From the NCBI GenBank assembly GCA_030840805.1, contig JAVEDU010000085.1:1-36790 (forward strand): DNA of 36,790 bases, given 5' to 3'. The DNA comes from Actinomycetota bacterium. GTDB lineage: Bacteria > Actinomycetota > Actinomycetes > Mycobacteriales > HKI-0501. The notes below the pieces were generated by a model. That model searched no databases, had not been told where the DNA came from, and was given only the letters and a program-made list of their open reading frames with translations. This document shows, one piece after another, positions 1 to 7,029 of the stretch; position 1 is the first letter of the stretch; each line of letters starts with the position of its first letter. The position numbers were made by a program, and so were the translations under genes.

Positions 1-59
1 CAACAGACACGCCGGCGTGTCCTGTTGCAAAGCCCATGATCAACGCGGGGGGCGGGGGG
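1..59. repeat. Palindromic repeat, copy truncated by the window edge
   Basis: Positions 24-41 (gttgcaaagcccatgatc) match the right arm of the full palindrome at 33065-33119 with one change, and 42-59 (aacgcggggggcgggggg) are identical to 33120-33137. The inner hairpin cacgccggcgtg is also shared. The left arm lies beyond the window. Two copies with the same G-rich right flank, both intergenic, indicate a dispersed element. It is not a coding feature. Confidence 0.85.
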
Positions 60-81
60 AGGGGGGACGCGGCCGGAGGCC

Positions 82-1080
82 TCAGACCGGGCGTACCGCC
101 GTCACCGACCGGCCGTCGTCGGCGACCCCGGTGACCCAGCCCCCGGCCCGGCCGAGCTCCAGCAGGGGGTCGGCGTCCGCGGCGACCGTCTCGGGTTCGC
201 CCGATCCCGGCGGCCAGGTGGCGCGCACCGCGTGACCCTCGGCCAGCGCCGGCAGCAGCGCCGCCGCCGGGTCGGCCGCGTCGAGGAGGTGCCGCAGCTC
301 GGCCAGCCGGGCCCGCAGGCCGTCCAGCTCGGTGCGCAGCGCGGCGGCGTTCGCGCCGGTCATCGCCGCGGTGAGGGCGGGGACGGTGGCCGCGACCCGG
401 GTCCCGTCGCGGAACGACCCGGCGGCCAATGCCAGCGCCAGCGGCCCGACCGGGCCCCGGGTCGCGCCGGTGGCGAGGGCCGCCGCGACGAGGTGCGGGA
501 GATGGCTGATCCGGGCGACGGCCGCGTCGTGCTCGGCCGAGGTCGCGGGGACCACCCGGGCGCCGATCCCGGTGTACAGCGCCGCCAGCGCGGTCCAGTC
601 GGCGACGCGGGTCTGCCGGTCCAGGCCGAGCACCCACGCGCACCCCTCGAACAGGGCGGGGTCGCTCGCGGCGAACCCGGACCGCTCGGTGCCGGCCATC
701 GGGTGCCCGCCGACCCAGCGGGCGCGCGGGGCGTGCCCGGCGGCGAGTGCGTCCGCGGGTTCCTTGACGGACGTGACGTCGGTGAGCAGGCCTTCGTACC
801 CGGTGGCCGCGACGGCGTCGAGGACGCGGCCGAGGGCGGGCAGCGGTACGGCGCACACGACCGCCTCGGCACCCTCGACCGCCTCCGCGACCGACCCGGC
901 CACCGACCAGGCGCGCGTCCGGCCGGCCATGGCGGCGGCGGTCCGGGCGATCGCGCGGGTGCCGGGGTCGGCGTCGTACCCGGTGACGGTCAGTCCCGCG
1001 GCCGCGAGCCGCCGCACCAGCGAACCCCCGATCAGGCCGAGGCCGAGAACGGCGACGCGGCGGGGGGCGAGGGCGGGCAT
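82..1080 (-). CDS. tyrA: Prephenate dehydrogenase
   Basis: It oxidatively decarboxylates prephenate to 4-hydroxyphenylpyruvate with NAD(P)+, the committed step to tyrosine, in the cytosol. The 332-residue protein opens with a Rossmann dinucleotide motif GLGLIG (13-18). It also has TDVTSVK (about 100-106) and GGHPMAGTERSGF with the likely catalytic His126, then ISHLPH in the helical domain, the usual order of the family. An ORF extends upstream to 1122, but the ATG at 1080 puts the Rossmann strand at the normal N-terminal distance, so I prefer it. The C-terminal 60 residues are less conserved and I see no clear ACT domain. It is transcribed away from the frameshifted gene at 1186. In Mycobacterium tuberculosis (from memory) tyrA lies divergently beside the TadA-associated gene, which here is 14 kb away. 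Confidence 0.93.
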   Translation of the reverse strand: MPALAPRRVAVLGLGLIGGSLVRRLAAAGLTVTGYDADPGTRAIARTAAAMAGRTRAWSVAGSVAEAVEGAEAVVCAVPLPALGRVLDAVAATGYEGLLTDVTSVKEPADALAAGHAPRARWVGGHPMAGTERSGFAASDPALFEGCAWVLGLDRQTRVADWTALAALYTGIGARVVPATSAEHDAAVARISHLPHLVAAALATGATRGPVGPLALALAAGSFRDGTRVAATVPALTAAMTGANAAALRTELDGLRARLAELRHLLDAADPAAALLPALAEGHAVRATWPPGSGEPETVAADADPLLELGRAGGWVTGVADDGRSVTAVRPV

Positions 1081-1185
1081 GGCATGGGGCACGCGCTGAC
1101 CCAACCACCTGAACACGTTCAACGCACACGCTGCCGTGTCACTTGAACCCGTTCAAGATGACCGCGTCGAGATGAGGGGGACGTC

Positions 1186-1599
1186 GTGGACTGGAGCTCG
1201 GCACGCATTTCGGCTATCTGACGGTGAGCATCGGCCTCACCGTGGGTCGCGCGCACGCTCTTCCGCGACGGCGGCGTTCCTGTCCGACGTGTTCGAGGGC
1301 CAGAACGAGCCGGTCGAGAGCGTCGACCGGCTGCTGGTCGTCGGCTTCTACCTGGTCAACCTCGGCTTCGTCAGCTTCGCGTCGAAGACCGGGAGCGGGG
1401 TGGCCGGACCCACGGAGTCGGTGGAGGCGCTCGGCCGCAGGCTCGGGTTGGTGCTCGTCGTGCTGGGCGCCCTGCACCTCGGGAACGTGCTCGCCCTCAG
1501 CCGGATGCGCCGCGGCACACCGCGCCGCAGCGGACGGAGCCGCCGGTCCGGCCGGACGGGGTGCCGCCGGTGTCGCCGTACGCCGCGCCCACGGGGTAG
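1186..1599 (+). pseudogene. Small membrane protein gene broken by several frameshifts
   Basis: A ribosome site (gaggggg, 1174-1180) precedes a GTG at 1186, but no single frame is sensible. Reading VDWSS in frame 1, then LGTHFGYLTVSIGLTVG (about 1197-1247), then FRDGG (1261-1275), then FLSDVFEGQNEPVESVDRLL and two hydrophobic stretches (1277-1510), then a Pro-rich tail ending at TAG 1597, gives one plausible protein of about 137 residues. That needs at least four frame changes. The rebuilt protein looks like a short two- to three-helix membrane protein of unknown function. The segments are continuous, so small indels rather than a large deletion broke it, either by real decay or by sequence error. 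I do not recognise a named family. Confidence 0.6.
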
Positions 1600-1608
1600 G
1601 GGGCTCGG

Positions 1609-1967
1609 ATGCGCAGCGTGACCGTCCGGTATGGCGCGAGCCGCCCGCCGTGCCGCCGAGCGCGGGAGTGGCTCCTGCCGCAGCAGCGGCTCGTAGCGCT
1701 CTCGTTCGTCGCCGCCGCGTCCGAGGAGGTGTGGCGGCGGTTCCCCGCCCTCGACCACTCCGCGACGCTGGGTGATCTGACCGGGATCGGCGACGACGGC
1801 GCGGTCTACCCCGCGGAACGGGCGTGGGTGCTGTGCCTGTGGTGCCGCGCCGAGCACGGGATGCTCGCCGAACGGCTGTCCTCGCCGGTCCCGCGCCCGT
1901 GGCCCGGCAGGCGTTCGGGGCGGTCGGCCACCACCGCGAGAAGCTGTCCGCTCTGCTGCCGGGCTAG
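1609..1967 (+). pseudogene. Hypothetical protein gene with a frameshift
   Basis: The stretch 1660-1880 reads well in one frame (LVALSFVAAASEEVWRRF, then AERAWVLCLWCRAEHGMLAERL). From about 1880 the sensible frame changes to VLAGPAPVARQAFGAV and HHREKLSALLPG, which stops at TAG 1965-1967. An ATG at 1609 could start it, 9 bp after the preceding broken gene, but the first 15 residues look uncharacteristic. The rebuilt protein would be about 118 residues, mostly helical, with no signal peptide. I do not recognise the family. Without the frameshift fix the frame runs straight into the TetR gene and would wrongly extend that protein by about 120 residues. Confidence 0.5.
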
Positions 1968-1970
1968 GGT
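1965..1970 (+). promoter_or_regulatory. -10 box TAGGGT, leaderless start for the TetR gene
   Basis: TAGGGT lies exactly 7 bp before the GTG at 1978, so transcription would begin at or next to the start codon. It overlaps the TAG stop of the upstream broken gene. No convincing -35 box is visible. Inference from spacing. Confidence 0.5.
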
Positions 1971-1977
1971 CGGACCC

Positions 1978-2673
1978 GTGGCAGAGGGGACTACCGCGCG
2001 CAGTCGGTCGAGCAAGGGCGAGCAGACCCGCGAGCTGATCCTGGTCACGGCCCTGCGGCTGTTCCGGGAACAGGGGTACGACGCGACGACGATGCGGGCC
2101 ATCGCCGCCGAGGCCGGGGTCAGCGTCGGCAACGCGTACTACTACTTCGACTCGAAGGAACACCTGATCCAGGCGTTCTACGACGACATCGGCCGCCAGC
2201 ACCGCGCGTCGGCGGCGCCGCTGCTCGCCGGCCGGCGGGAGCTGGCCGACCGGCTGCGCACCTCGCTGACCACGCACCTGGACGTGATGGCGCCGTACCA
2301 CGACTTCGCCGGTGGCTTCTTCAAGACGGCCGCCGATCCGAAGAGCCCGCTGTCGCCGTTCAGCTCGGCGTCCGCGCCGGCCCGGGGGGAGGAGGTGGCG
2401 TTCTGCGCCGCCCTCGTCGACGGCTCGGACGCCAACGTGCCGAAGGGTCTGCGCGAGGAGCTGCCCGACCTGCTGTGGCTGTACCACATGGGGGTGGTCC
2501 TGTACTGGGTCCACGATTCCAGCGAGGGCGCCGAGCGCACGTACCAGCTGGTCCACCGGACGGCGCCCCTCGTGGTCCGGCTGATCGGGCTCGCGCGGGT
2601 GCCGCTGCTGCGGTCGGTGGTGGACGACGTCGTGGGTCTCGTGAAGTACCTGTCCGGGAAGGTGGTGGCATGA
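1978..2673 (+). CDS. TetR-family transcriptional regulator
   Basis: A 231-residue DNA-binding repressor-type protein. The N-terminal helix-turn-helix is textbook TetR: RELILVTALRLFREQGYDAT, then MRAIAAEAGVSVGNAYYYF, then SKEHLIQAFYDDI (about residues 15-70). The rest is an all-helical ligand and dimer domain of normal length, with no obvious ligand clue. I chose the GTG at 1978 because the -10-like TAGGGT sits 7 bp upstream and because sequence before it belongs to a broken gene. Its stop overlaps the next ATG (ATGA), so it is co-translated with the short-chain dehydrogenase and probably controls that operon. Family certain, target inferred. Confidence 0.9.
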   Translation: MAEGTTARSRSSKGEQTRELILVTALRLFREQGYDATTMRAIAAEAGVSVGNAYYYFDSKEHLIQAFYDDIGRQHRASAAPLLAGRRELADRLRTSLTTHLDVMAPYHDFAGGFFKTAADPKSPLSPFSSASAPARGEEVAFCAALVDGSDANVPKGLREELPDLLWLYHMGVVLYWVHDSSEGAERTYQLVHRTAPLVVRLIGLARVPLLRSVVDDVVGLVKYLSGKVVA

Positions 2674-3467
2674 GCGGTACGGCAGTGGTGACGGGAGCGT
2701 CCGCGGGGATCGGGGAGGTGTACGCCAGACGGCTGGCCGAACGGGGGTACCACGTCGTGCTGGTCGCCCGGCGGGAGTCCCGGCTGCGTGCGCTGGCCGA
2801 CGAGCTGGGCGGCGAGGCCCTGGTCGCCGACCTCGCCGCCGGGGCGGACGTCACGCGCGTGGCCGAGCGGGTGGCCGCGGAAGACGTGACCCTGCTGGTG
2901 AACAACGCGGGCATCAACGGGTACGGCTCGTTCGGCGAGGTGGATGCCGAACTGCTGAGCAAGGTGATCACCCTCAACGTCACCGTGCCGACCGCCCTCA
3001 CCCGGGCGGCGGTGCCGGGCATGCTCGACCGCGGCCGTGGGGCGGTGATCAACGTGGCGTCGCTGCTGGCGTTCGCCGGTGCGCTGCCGCCGGACCCGCT
3101 GCCGTTCCGGGCGGTGTACGCGGGGACGAAGGGGTACGTGGTCACCTTCACCCGTACGCTCGCCGCGGAACTGGCCGGGACGCCGCTGAAGATCCAGGTC
3201 TGCTGCCCCGGGTACACGGCGACCGAGTTCCACCTCACGGCCGGCGACACGTCGGTGGCGGACGAGACGGCCGCCGCCAAGCGGGACGAGCCCCACGCGA
3301 TGTCGGCGGAGGACGTGGTGACCGCGTCACTGGCGGGGCTCGACGCCGGTGAGGTCGTGGTCGCGCCGGGCCTGGACGACCCGGCGGCCGTCGACCGGCT
3401 GGTCGCGGCCGAGGCGGAGCTGCGCGGCGCCAGTCGGCCGGTGCTGGCCGCCCGATACCGGGAGTAG
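2670..3467 (+). CDS. Short-chain dehydrogenase/reductase (SDR)
   Basis: A 265-residue NAD(P)-dependent oxidoreductase of the classical SDR fold. Visible motifs are the cofactor loop TGASAGIG (8-15), NNAG (78-81), catalytic Asn103 in TLNVT, Ser131 in INVASL, and YAGTK giving Tyr150 and Lys154. Arg34-Arg35 after the second strand (VARRES) suggests NADP(H) preference. Length and motif spacing are normal and the enzyme looks complete. It starts inside the TetR stop and ends 2 bp before the NUDIX start, so the three form an operon. The C-terminal residues 200-265 carry the substrate loop, which I cannot assign. The substrate is unknown; TetR-SDR pairs often handle lipophilic ketones or alcohols, but that is only context. 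Confidence 0.9.
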   Translation: MSGTAVVTGASAGIGEVYARRLAERGYHVVLVARRESRLRALADELGGEALVADLAAGADVTRVAERVAAEDVTLLVNNAGINGYGSFGEVDAELLSKVITLNVTVPTALTRAAVPGMLDRGRGAVINVASLLAFAGALPPDPLPFRAVYAGTKGYVVTFTRTLAAELAGTPLKIQVCCPGYTATEFHLTAGDTSVADETAAAKRDEPHAMSAEDVVTASLAGLDAGEVVVAPGLDDPAAVDRLVAAEAELRGASRPVLAARYRE

Positions 3468-3469
3468 GC

Positions 3470-4036
3470 GTGTACGAGGTCGTGGCCAGCCGCCGCGTGT
3501 ACGAGGGCAAGATCATCGCTGTCCGCGTCGACGAGGTGCGGATGCCCGACGGCTCGACCGTCGAACGCGAGGTCGTGGAGCACGCCGACGCGGTGGCGAT
3601 CGTGGCGGCCGACCCGGAGGGCCGCGTGCTGCTGATCCGGCAGTACCGGCATCCGCTCGGTTCACGGCTGTGGGAGCTGCCGGCCGGGCTGCGCGACATG
3701 GCCGGGGAGGGCGCGCGCGAGACGGCGGCCCGGGAGCTCGCCGAGGAGGCCGGGCTCGCCGCGGACACCTGGCACACCCTGGTCGACCTGCACCCGAGTC
3801 CCGGCATGTCGACCGAGCTCGTCCGGGTCTATCTCGCCCGGGACCTCCGCGCGGCCGGCGGGGAGTTCACCGCGAGCGGCGAGGAGGCGGACCTCGAGCG
3901 CGAGTGGGTGTCGCTGGAGGTCGCCGTCGCGCGGGTCGAGTCCGGGGAGATCACGAACGGGCTCGCGGTGGCGGGGCTGCTCGCAGCGGCGCGCGCCCGG
4001 GAGCGCGGGTTCGAGGGGCTGCGCGCGGCGCACTGA
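3470..4036 (+). CDS. NUDIX hydrolase, ADP-ribose pyrophosphatase type
   Basis: It probably hydrolyses ADP-ribose or related nucleoside diphosphate sugars to AMP plus a sugar phosphate, using Mg2+. The 188-residue protein has ELPAGLRD leading into the NUDIX box with catalytic core RELAEEAGL, and downstream PGMSTELVRVYLAR, the pattern of ADP-ribose pyrophosphatases. The loop between Gly and the first Glu of the box is one residue longer than the strict consensus; from memory the mycobacterial ADPRase Rv1700 shares this. The GTG start follows gggag and lies 2 bp after the SDR stop, so it is the last gene of the TetR-SDR-NUDIX operon. In other actinobacteria this gene usually sits in a nucleotide-metabolism context, so the link to the SDR may only be positional. 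Confidence 0.88.
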   Translation: MYEVVASRRVYEGKIIAVRVDEVRMPDGSTVEREVVEHADAVAIVAADPEGRVLLIRQYRHPLGSRLWELPAGLRDMAGEGARETAARELAEEAGLAADTWHTLVDLHPSPGMSTELVRVYLARDLRAAGGEFTASGEEADLEREWVSLEVAVARVESGEITNGLAVAGLLAAARARERGFEGLRAAH

Positions 4037-4048
4037 CCGCGCGGTGAC

Positions 4049-4095
4049 GTCGGCAACAAGTTCTCTCGCGCTCAACGGCGAGGATTCTGTTGCCG
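4049..4095. repeat. Inverted repeat upstream of the sigma-factor remnant
   Basis: cggcaaca (4049-4056) and tgttgccg (4088-4095) are perfect 8-bp inverted repeats 31 bp apart, just before the GTG at 4107. ggcaac resembles an ECF-type -35 element, so an autoregulatory promoter is possible but unproven. Confidence 0.35.
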
Positions 4096-4106
4096 ATGCA
4101 AATATC

Positions 4107-4409
4107 GTGACCCGCGCCGCCTTCGACGACCTCCTGGCGGCAGCCCAGGAGGGTGCGGCCTGGGCCTTCAGGGAGCTCTGGGAGTCCTTGTCCCCCCGGT
4201 CGCCGGGTACCTGCGGTCCCGGGGCGCGGCGGAGCCCGAGGAGCTGACCAGCGAGGTCTTCCTCGCGGTGTTCACCCAGCTGCCGGGCTTCACCGGCCGA
4301 CCGCGCCAAGGACGCCGAGGAGAAGAACCGAGAGGACGCCGGGAAGGCGCGCGACCGGGGCCAGGATCGTGGGTCGCGGACGGATGACGGCTCGGGAGAC
4401 GACAACTAG
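4107..4409 (+). pseudogene. ECF sigma factor remnant fused to a charged tail
   Basis: From the GTG at 4107, VTRAAFDDLLAAAQEGAAWA followed by FRELWESL is the start of sigma region 2. At the C run 4192-4197 one base is missing. In the shifted frame the sigma sequence continues as PPVAGYLRSRGAAEPEELTS and EVFLAVFTQLPGFTG (to about 4297). Then the frame shifts again and reads a very charged tail, DRAKDAEEKNREDAGKARDR and on to TAG 4407. Everything after early region 2, including the rest of region 2 and region 4, is missing, so it cannot be a working sigma factor. The tail resembles the acidic ends of proteins often encoded just downstream of such sigma genes (DUF5667-like, my guess). An internal deletion joining two genes would explain it. 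Confidence 0.6.
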
Positions 4410-4441
4410 CTCCGACTCCCCACTCCGACTCCCCACTCCGG

Positions 4442-4476
4442 CTCCGGCCCCCGGCGCACGTCGCCGGGGGCCGGAG
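4442..4476 (+). terminator. Strong intrinsic hairpin
   Basis: Perfect 15-bp inverted repeat ctccggcccccggcg (4442-4456) and cgccgggggccggag (4462-4476) with a 5-nt loop. No long T tract follows, as is usual in GC-rich actinobacteria. It is preceded by a small tandem repeat of ctccgactcccca (about 4410-4435). It separates the sigma remnant from the ABC exporter genes. Confidence 0.75.
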
Positions 4477-4505
4477 TGCGTCTTCACGGCCGCCCGGCCG
4501 CTGCG

Positions 4506-4511
4506 TAGCGT
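4506..4511 (+). promoter_or_regulatory. -10 box TAGCGT before the ABC ATPase gene
   Basis: TAGCGT lies 8 bp before the GTG at 4520, in the spacing expected for leaderless transcription. No ribosome site is visible. Confidence 0.45.
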
Positions 4512-4519
4512 GCATCCTC

Positions 4520-5422
4520 GTGACCACCGCGATCGCGGTCGACGAGCTCACCAAGGACTACGGCCGGCGCCGGGCGCTCGACCGGCTCACGCTGGCGGTC
4601 CCCGCCGGCGAGGTGTACGGCTTCCTCGGTCCCAACGGAGCCGGGAAGACGACCACGCTCCGCATCCTCCTCGACCTCCTGCGCCCGACGTCCGGGCGCG
4701 CCACCGTGCTGGGGCTGGACGTCCAGCGGGACGCGCTCCCGCTCCATCGGCGGATCGCGTACGTCCCGGGGGACGTCGCCCTGTGGCCGCAGCTCACCGG
4801 CGGTCAGGCGATCGACGTGCTGCTCGCCCTGCACGGCAGGTCCGACCAGAAGCGCCGGGAGGAACTCGTCGAGGCCTTCCAGCTCGACCCGACGGTGCGG
4901 TGCCGGGCGTACTCCACGGGCAACCGGCAGAAGGTCGCGCTCGTCGCCGCGTTCGCCGCCGAGGCGGACGTGCTCATCCTGGACGAGCCGACGAGCGGGC
5001 TGGATCCGCTGATGGAGGCGGTGTTCCGGCGTCACCTCGTGGCAGCGCGGGACGAGGGCCGCACCGTCCTGCTCAGTTCGCACATCCTCGGCGAGGTGGA
5101 GACCACCTGCGACCGGGTCGGGATCATCCGGGCCGGACGCCTGGTCGAGACCGGCACGCTGGACGAGCTGCGCCACCTCTCGGAGTACACAGTGGACGCC
5201 GAGGTCGGCCACCCGCCGGAGCTGGGCGGGATTGCCGGAGTGTCCGACCTCGTCGTCGCGCCGGCGAACGGCGGGTACCGCGTGCGCTGCCGGGTCCGAC
5301 CCGAGGCGACGGCCGATCTCCTCGCCGCGCTCGCCCGTGCCGGGGTCCGGACGCTGAGCAGCCGGCCGCCGACGCTGGAGGAGCTGTTCCTGCGCTACTA
5401 CGACGCCGCCGAGACGCCGTGA
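4520..5422 (+). CDS. ABC transporter ATP-binding protein (DrrA/polyketide-export type)
   Basis: ATPase subunit of an exporter, working on the inner face of the membrane with the permease encoded next. The 300-residue protein has Walker A GPNGAGKTT (37-45), Walker B VLILDEPTSGLD, switch His in LLSSHILGEVE, and a C-terminal extension that ends PPTLEELFLRYY, typical of DrrA-like drug exporters. The ABC signature reads YSTGNRQKVAL instead of LSGGQ; from memory this variant is common in this subfamily, so I do not regard it as inactivating. The gene overlaps the permease start (GTGA), so the two are translationally coupled. From family knowledge, relatives pump polyketide antibiotics such as tetronasin. 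The substrate here is unknown. Confidence 0.93.
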   Translation: MTTAIAVDELTKDYGRRRALDRLTLAVPAGEVYGFLGPNGAGKTTTLRILLDLLRPTSGRATVLGLDVQRDALPLHRRIAYVPGDVALWPQLTGGQAIDVLLALHGRSDQKRREELVEAFQLDPTVRCRAYSTGNRQKVALVAAFAAEADVLILDEPTSGLDPLMEAVFRRHLVAARDEGRTVLLSSHILGEVETTCDRVGIIRAGRLVETGTLDELRHLSEYTVDAEVGHPPELGGIAGVSDLVVAPANGGYRVRCRVRPEATADLLAALARAGVRTLSSRPPTLEELFLRYYDAAETP

Positions 5423-6996
5423 CCGGCGTCCTGATCGGACTGATCTGGCGTCGGCTCCGGCTCCGCACGGTGCTGTGGGGGTTGGGGCTGTTCCTCCTCG
5501 CGTTCACCGTGGTCGGCAGCTACGAGGCGCTGTACCCCGACCCGGGGGTCCGGGCGGGGCTGACCGGGACGCTCCGGGCCAACACCTCGTTCCGCGCGCT
5601 GCTCGGGGTGCCCGGCGACCTGTCCACGCCGGGGGGCTTCACGGCGTGGCGCGTCGGCGTCACCCTCGGCACCCTCGCGGCCCTCTACGCCGGCCTCGGG
5701 ATCGTCGCGCTGACCCGCGGCGAGGAGGAGACCGGGGTGCGGGAGCTGGTGTGGTCGGGTGCGGTCCGGCGGCAGGCGTCGCTGCTGGCCGCCGCGGCCG
5801 GGACCGCGGTCGGCTCCGTGGTGCTCGGCGCGATGGCCACCTGCGCGCTGCTGGGTGCCGGGGCGGGCGGGAGGGGTGCCGTGCTGCTCGGGGCGGGCGT
5901 CGCGGCCGTGGGCCTGGTCTTCGTGGCGATCGGCGCGCTCATGGGCCAGGTCGCCGGCACCCGGCGGGCCGCGAGCGCGCTCACCGGCACGGCGGTCGGC
6001 GTCGCGTACGTCGTACGGATGGTGGCCGACACCTCCGACGACCGCGGCTGGCTCGCCTGGCTGTCGCCGTTGGGGTGGCTGGAGCGTGTCGACGCGTATG
6101 CCGCCGACCGGGTGGGGCCGCTGGTCCTCGCGGCCGGGTCCGCGCTCGGTCTGTTCGCGGCGGCGTACGCCCTGGAGGGCCGCCGGGACCTCGGTGCCGG
6201 CCTGCTGCGGCCCGGGCCGGGGCCGGGCCACAGCCGCCGGCTGCGCACCCCGGAGGCGCTCGCGGCCCGGCTGTACGCCTCGACCGTGCTCGCCTGGGCC
6301 GCGGGACTGACCGTCTTCAGCGCGATCGTGGCCGGGATCGCGGCGGACGTGGGGACGTTCGTGGCGCAGGACCGGCAGACCGCCGACCTGTTCGCCCGGC
6401 TCGGCGGCTCGCCCGACCTCGTGCGGTCCTACCTCGGCGGGTCGTACCAGTTCCTCGGCATTCTCGTCGTGGTCGTCGCCGTGGAGGGCGTGCTCGGCGC
6501 CCGCCGGGAGGAGGCCACCGGGCGCGCCGACCCCGTCCTGGCGCGCCCGGTGGCGCGGCCGCGCTGGCTGGGAGCGTTCCTCGGAGCGGGGGTCGGGGGG
6601 GCCGTGTGCGCGGCGGCGGCCGTGGGGATCGCCGGCGCCGCGGTGTCGGTGGCCGGTCCGGGCGGCGACCCCGCCGGGGTGCTCCGGGCCGCCGCGAACA
6701 TGCTGCCCGCCGCGGTCTGCTTCGGCGGTCTGGCCTGCGCGCTGGTCGGGCTCGTGCCGCGCGTGGCGGCGCCGGTCGGCCTCGCGGTGCCGGTGGTGAC
6801 GTTCCTGGTGGACTACTTCGGACGGCTGGTGCAGCTGCCGGAGGCGGTGCTGGCCTGCTCGCCGTTCCACTACGTCGCGGCGGTACCCGCCCGGCCGGTC
6901 GACCGGCCGGGCGCGGTGGTGCTCCTGGCCGCCGGCATCGTGTTCGCCGTGGTCGGGCTGGTGGCGATCCGGCGGCGCGACCTCGTACCGGTCTGA
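5419..6996 (+). CDS. ABC transporter permease, polyketide-antibiotic exporter type
   Basis: A 525-residue integral membrane protein with about 12 hydrophobic helices in two halves, roughly residues 1-270 and 285-525. Each half resembles one ABC-2 permease, so one polypeptide can supply both membrane domains. Marker segments are RGEEETGVRELVWSGAVRR in the first half and GARREEATGRADPVLARPVAR in the second, the same loop repeated, which supports an internal duplication. The GTG start overlaps the ATPase stop. Length and layout match the large permeases annotated as polyketide antibiotic exporters in actinobacteria, including the mycobacterial Rv1217c type (from memory). No biosynthetic genes are adjacent, so self-resistance to a local product is not supported; general drug or lipid export is as likely. 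Confidence 0.88.
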   Translation: MTGVLIGLIWRRLRLRTVLWGLGLFLLAFTVVGSYEALYPDPGVRAGLTGTLRANTSFRALLGVPGDLSTPGGFTAWRVGVTLGTLAALYAGLGIVALTRGEEETGVRELVWSGAVRRQASLLAAAAGTAVGSVVLGAMATCALLGAGAGGRGAVLLGAGVAAVGLVFVAIGALMGQVAGTRRAASALTGTAVGVAYVVRMVADTSDDRGWLAWLSPLGWLERVDAYAADRVGPLVLAAGSALGLFAAAYALEGRRDLGAGLLRPGPGPGHSRRLRTPEALAARLYASTVLAWAAGLTVFSAIVAGIAADVGTFVAQDRQTADLFARLGGSPDLVRSYLGGSYQFLGILVVVVAVEGVLGARREEATGRADPVLARPVARPRWLGAFLGAGVGGAVCAAAAVGIAGAAVSVAGPGGDPAGVLRAAANMLPAAVCFGGLACALVGLVPRVAAPVGLAVPVVTFLVDYFGRLVQLPEAVLACSPFHYVAAVPARPVDRPGAVVLLAAGIVFAVVGLVAIRRRDLVPV

Positions 6997-7014
6997 GCAA
7001 CCGCCCGGGCGGCC

Positions 7015-7020
7015 TATCCT
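7015..7020 (+). promoter_or_regulatory. -10 box TATCCT before hrpA
   Basis: TATCCT lies 9 bp before the ATG at 7030. A near-leaderless start is plausible. No -35 box is evident. Confidence 0.4.
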
Positions 7021-7029
7021 TGGCAGGGT

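Noticed and set aside
4919-4936. ABC signature STGNRQK instead of LSGGQ, as evidence of an inactive ATPase
   Set aside because: This variant is common in DrrA-like exporters, and Walker A, Walker B and the switch His are intact.
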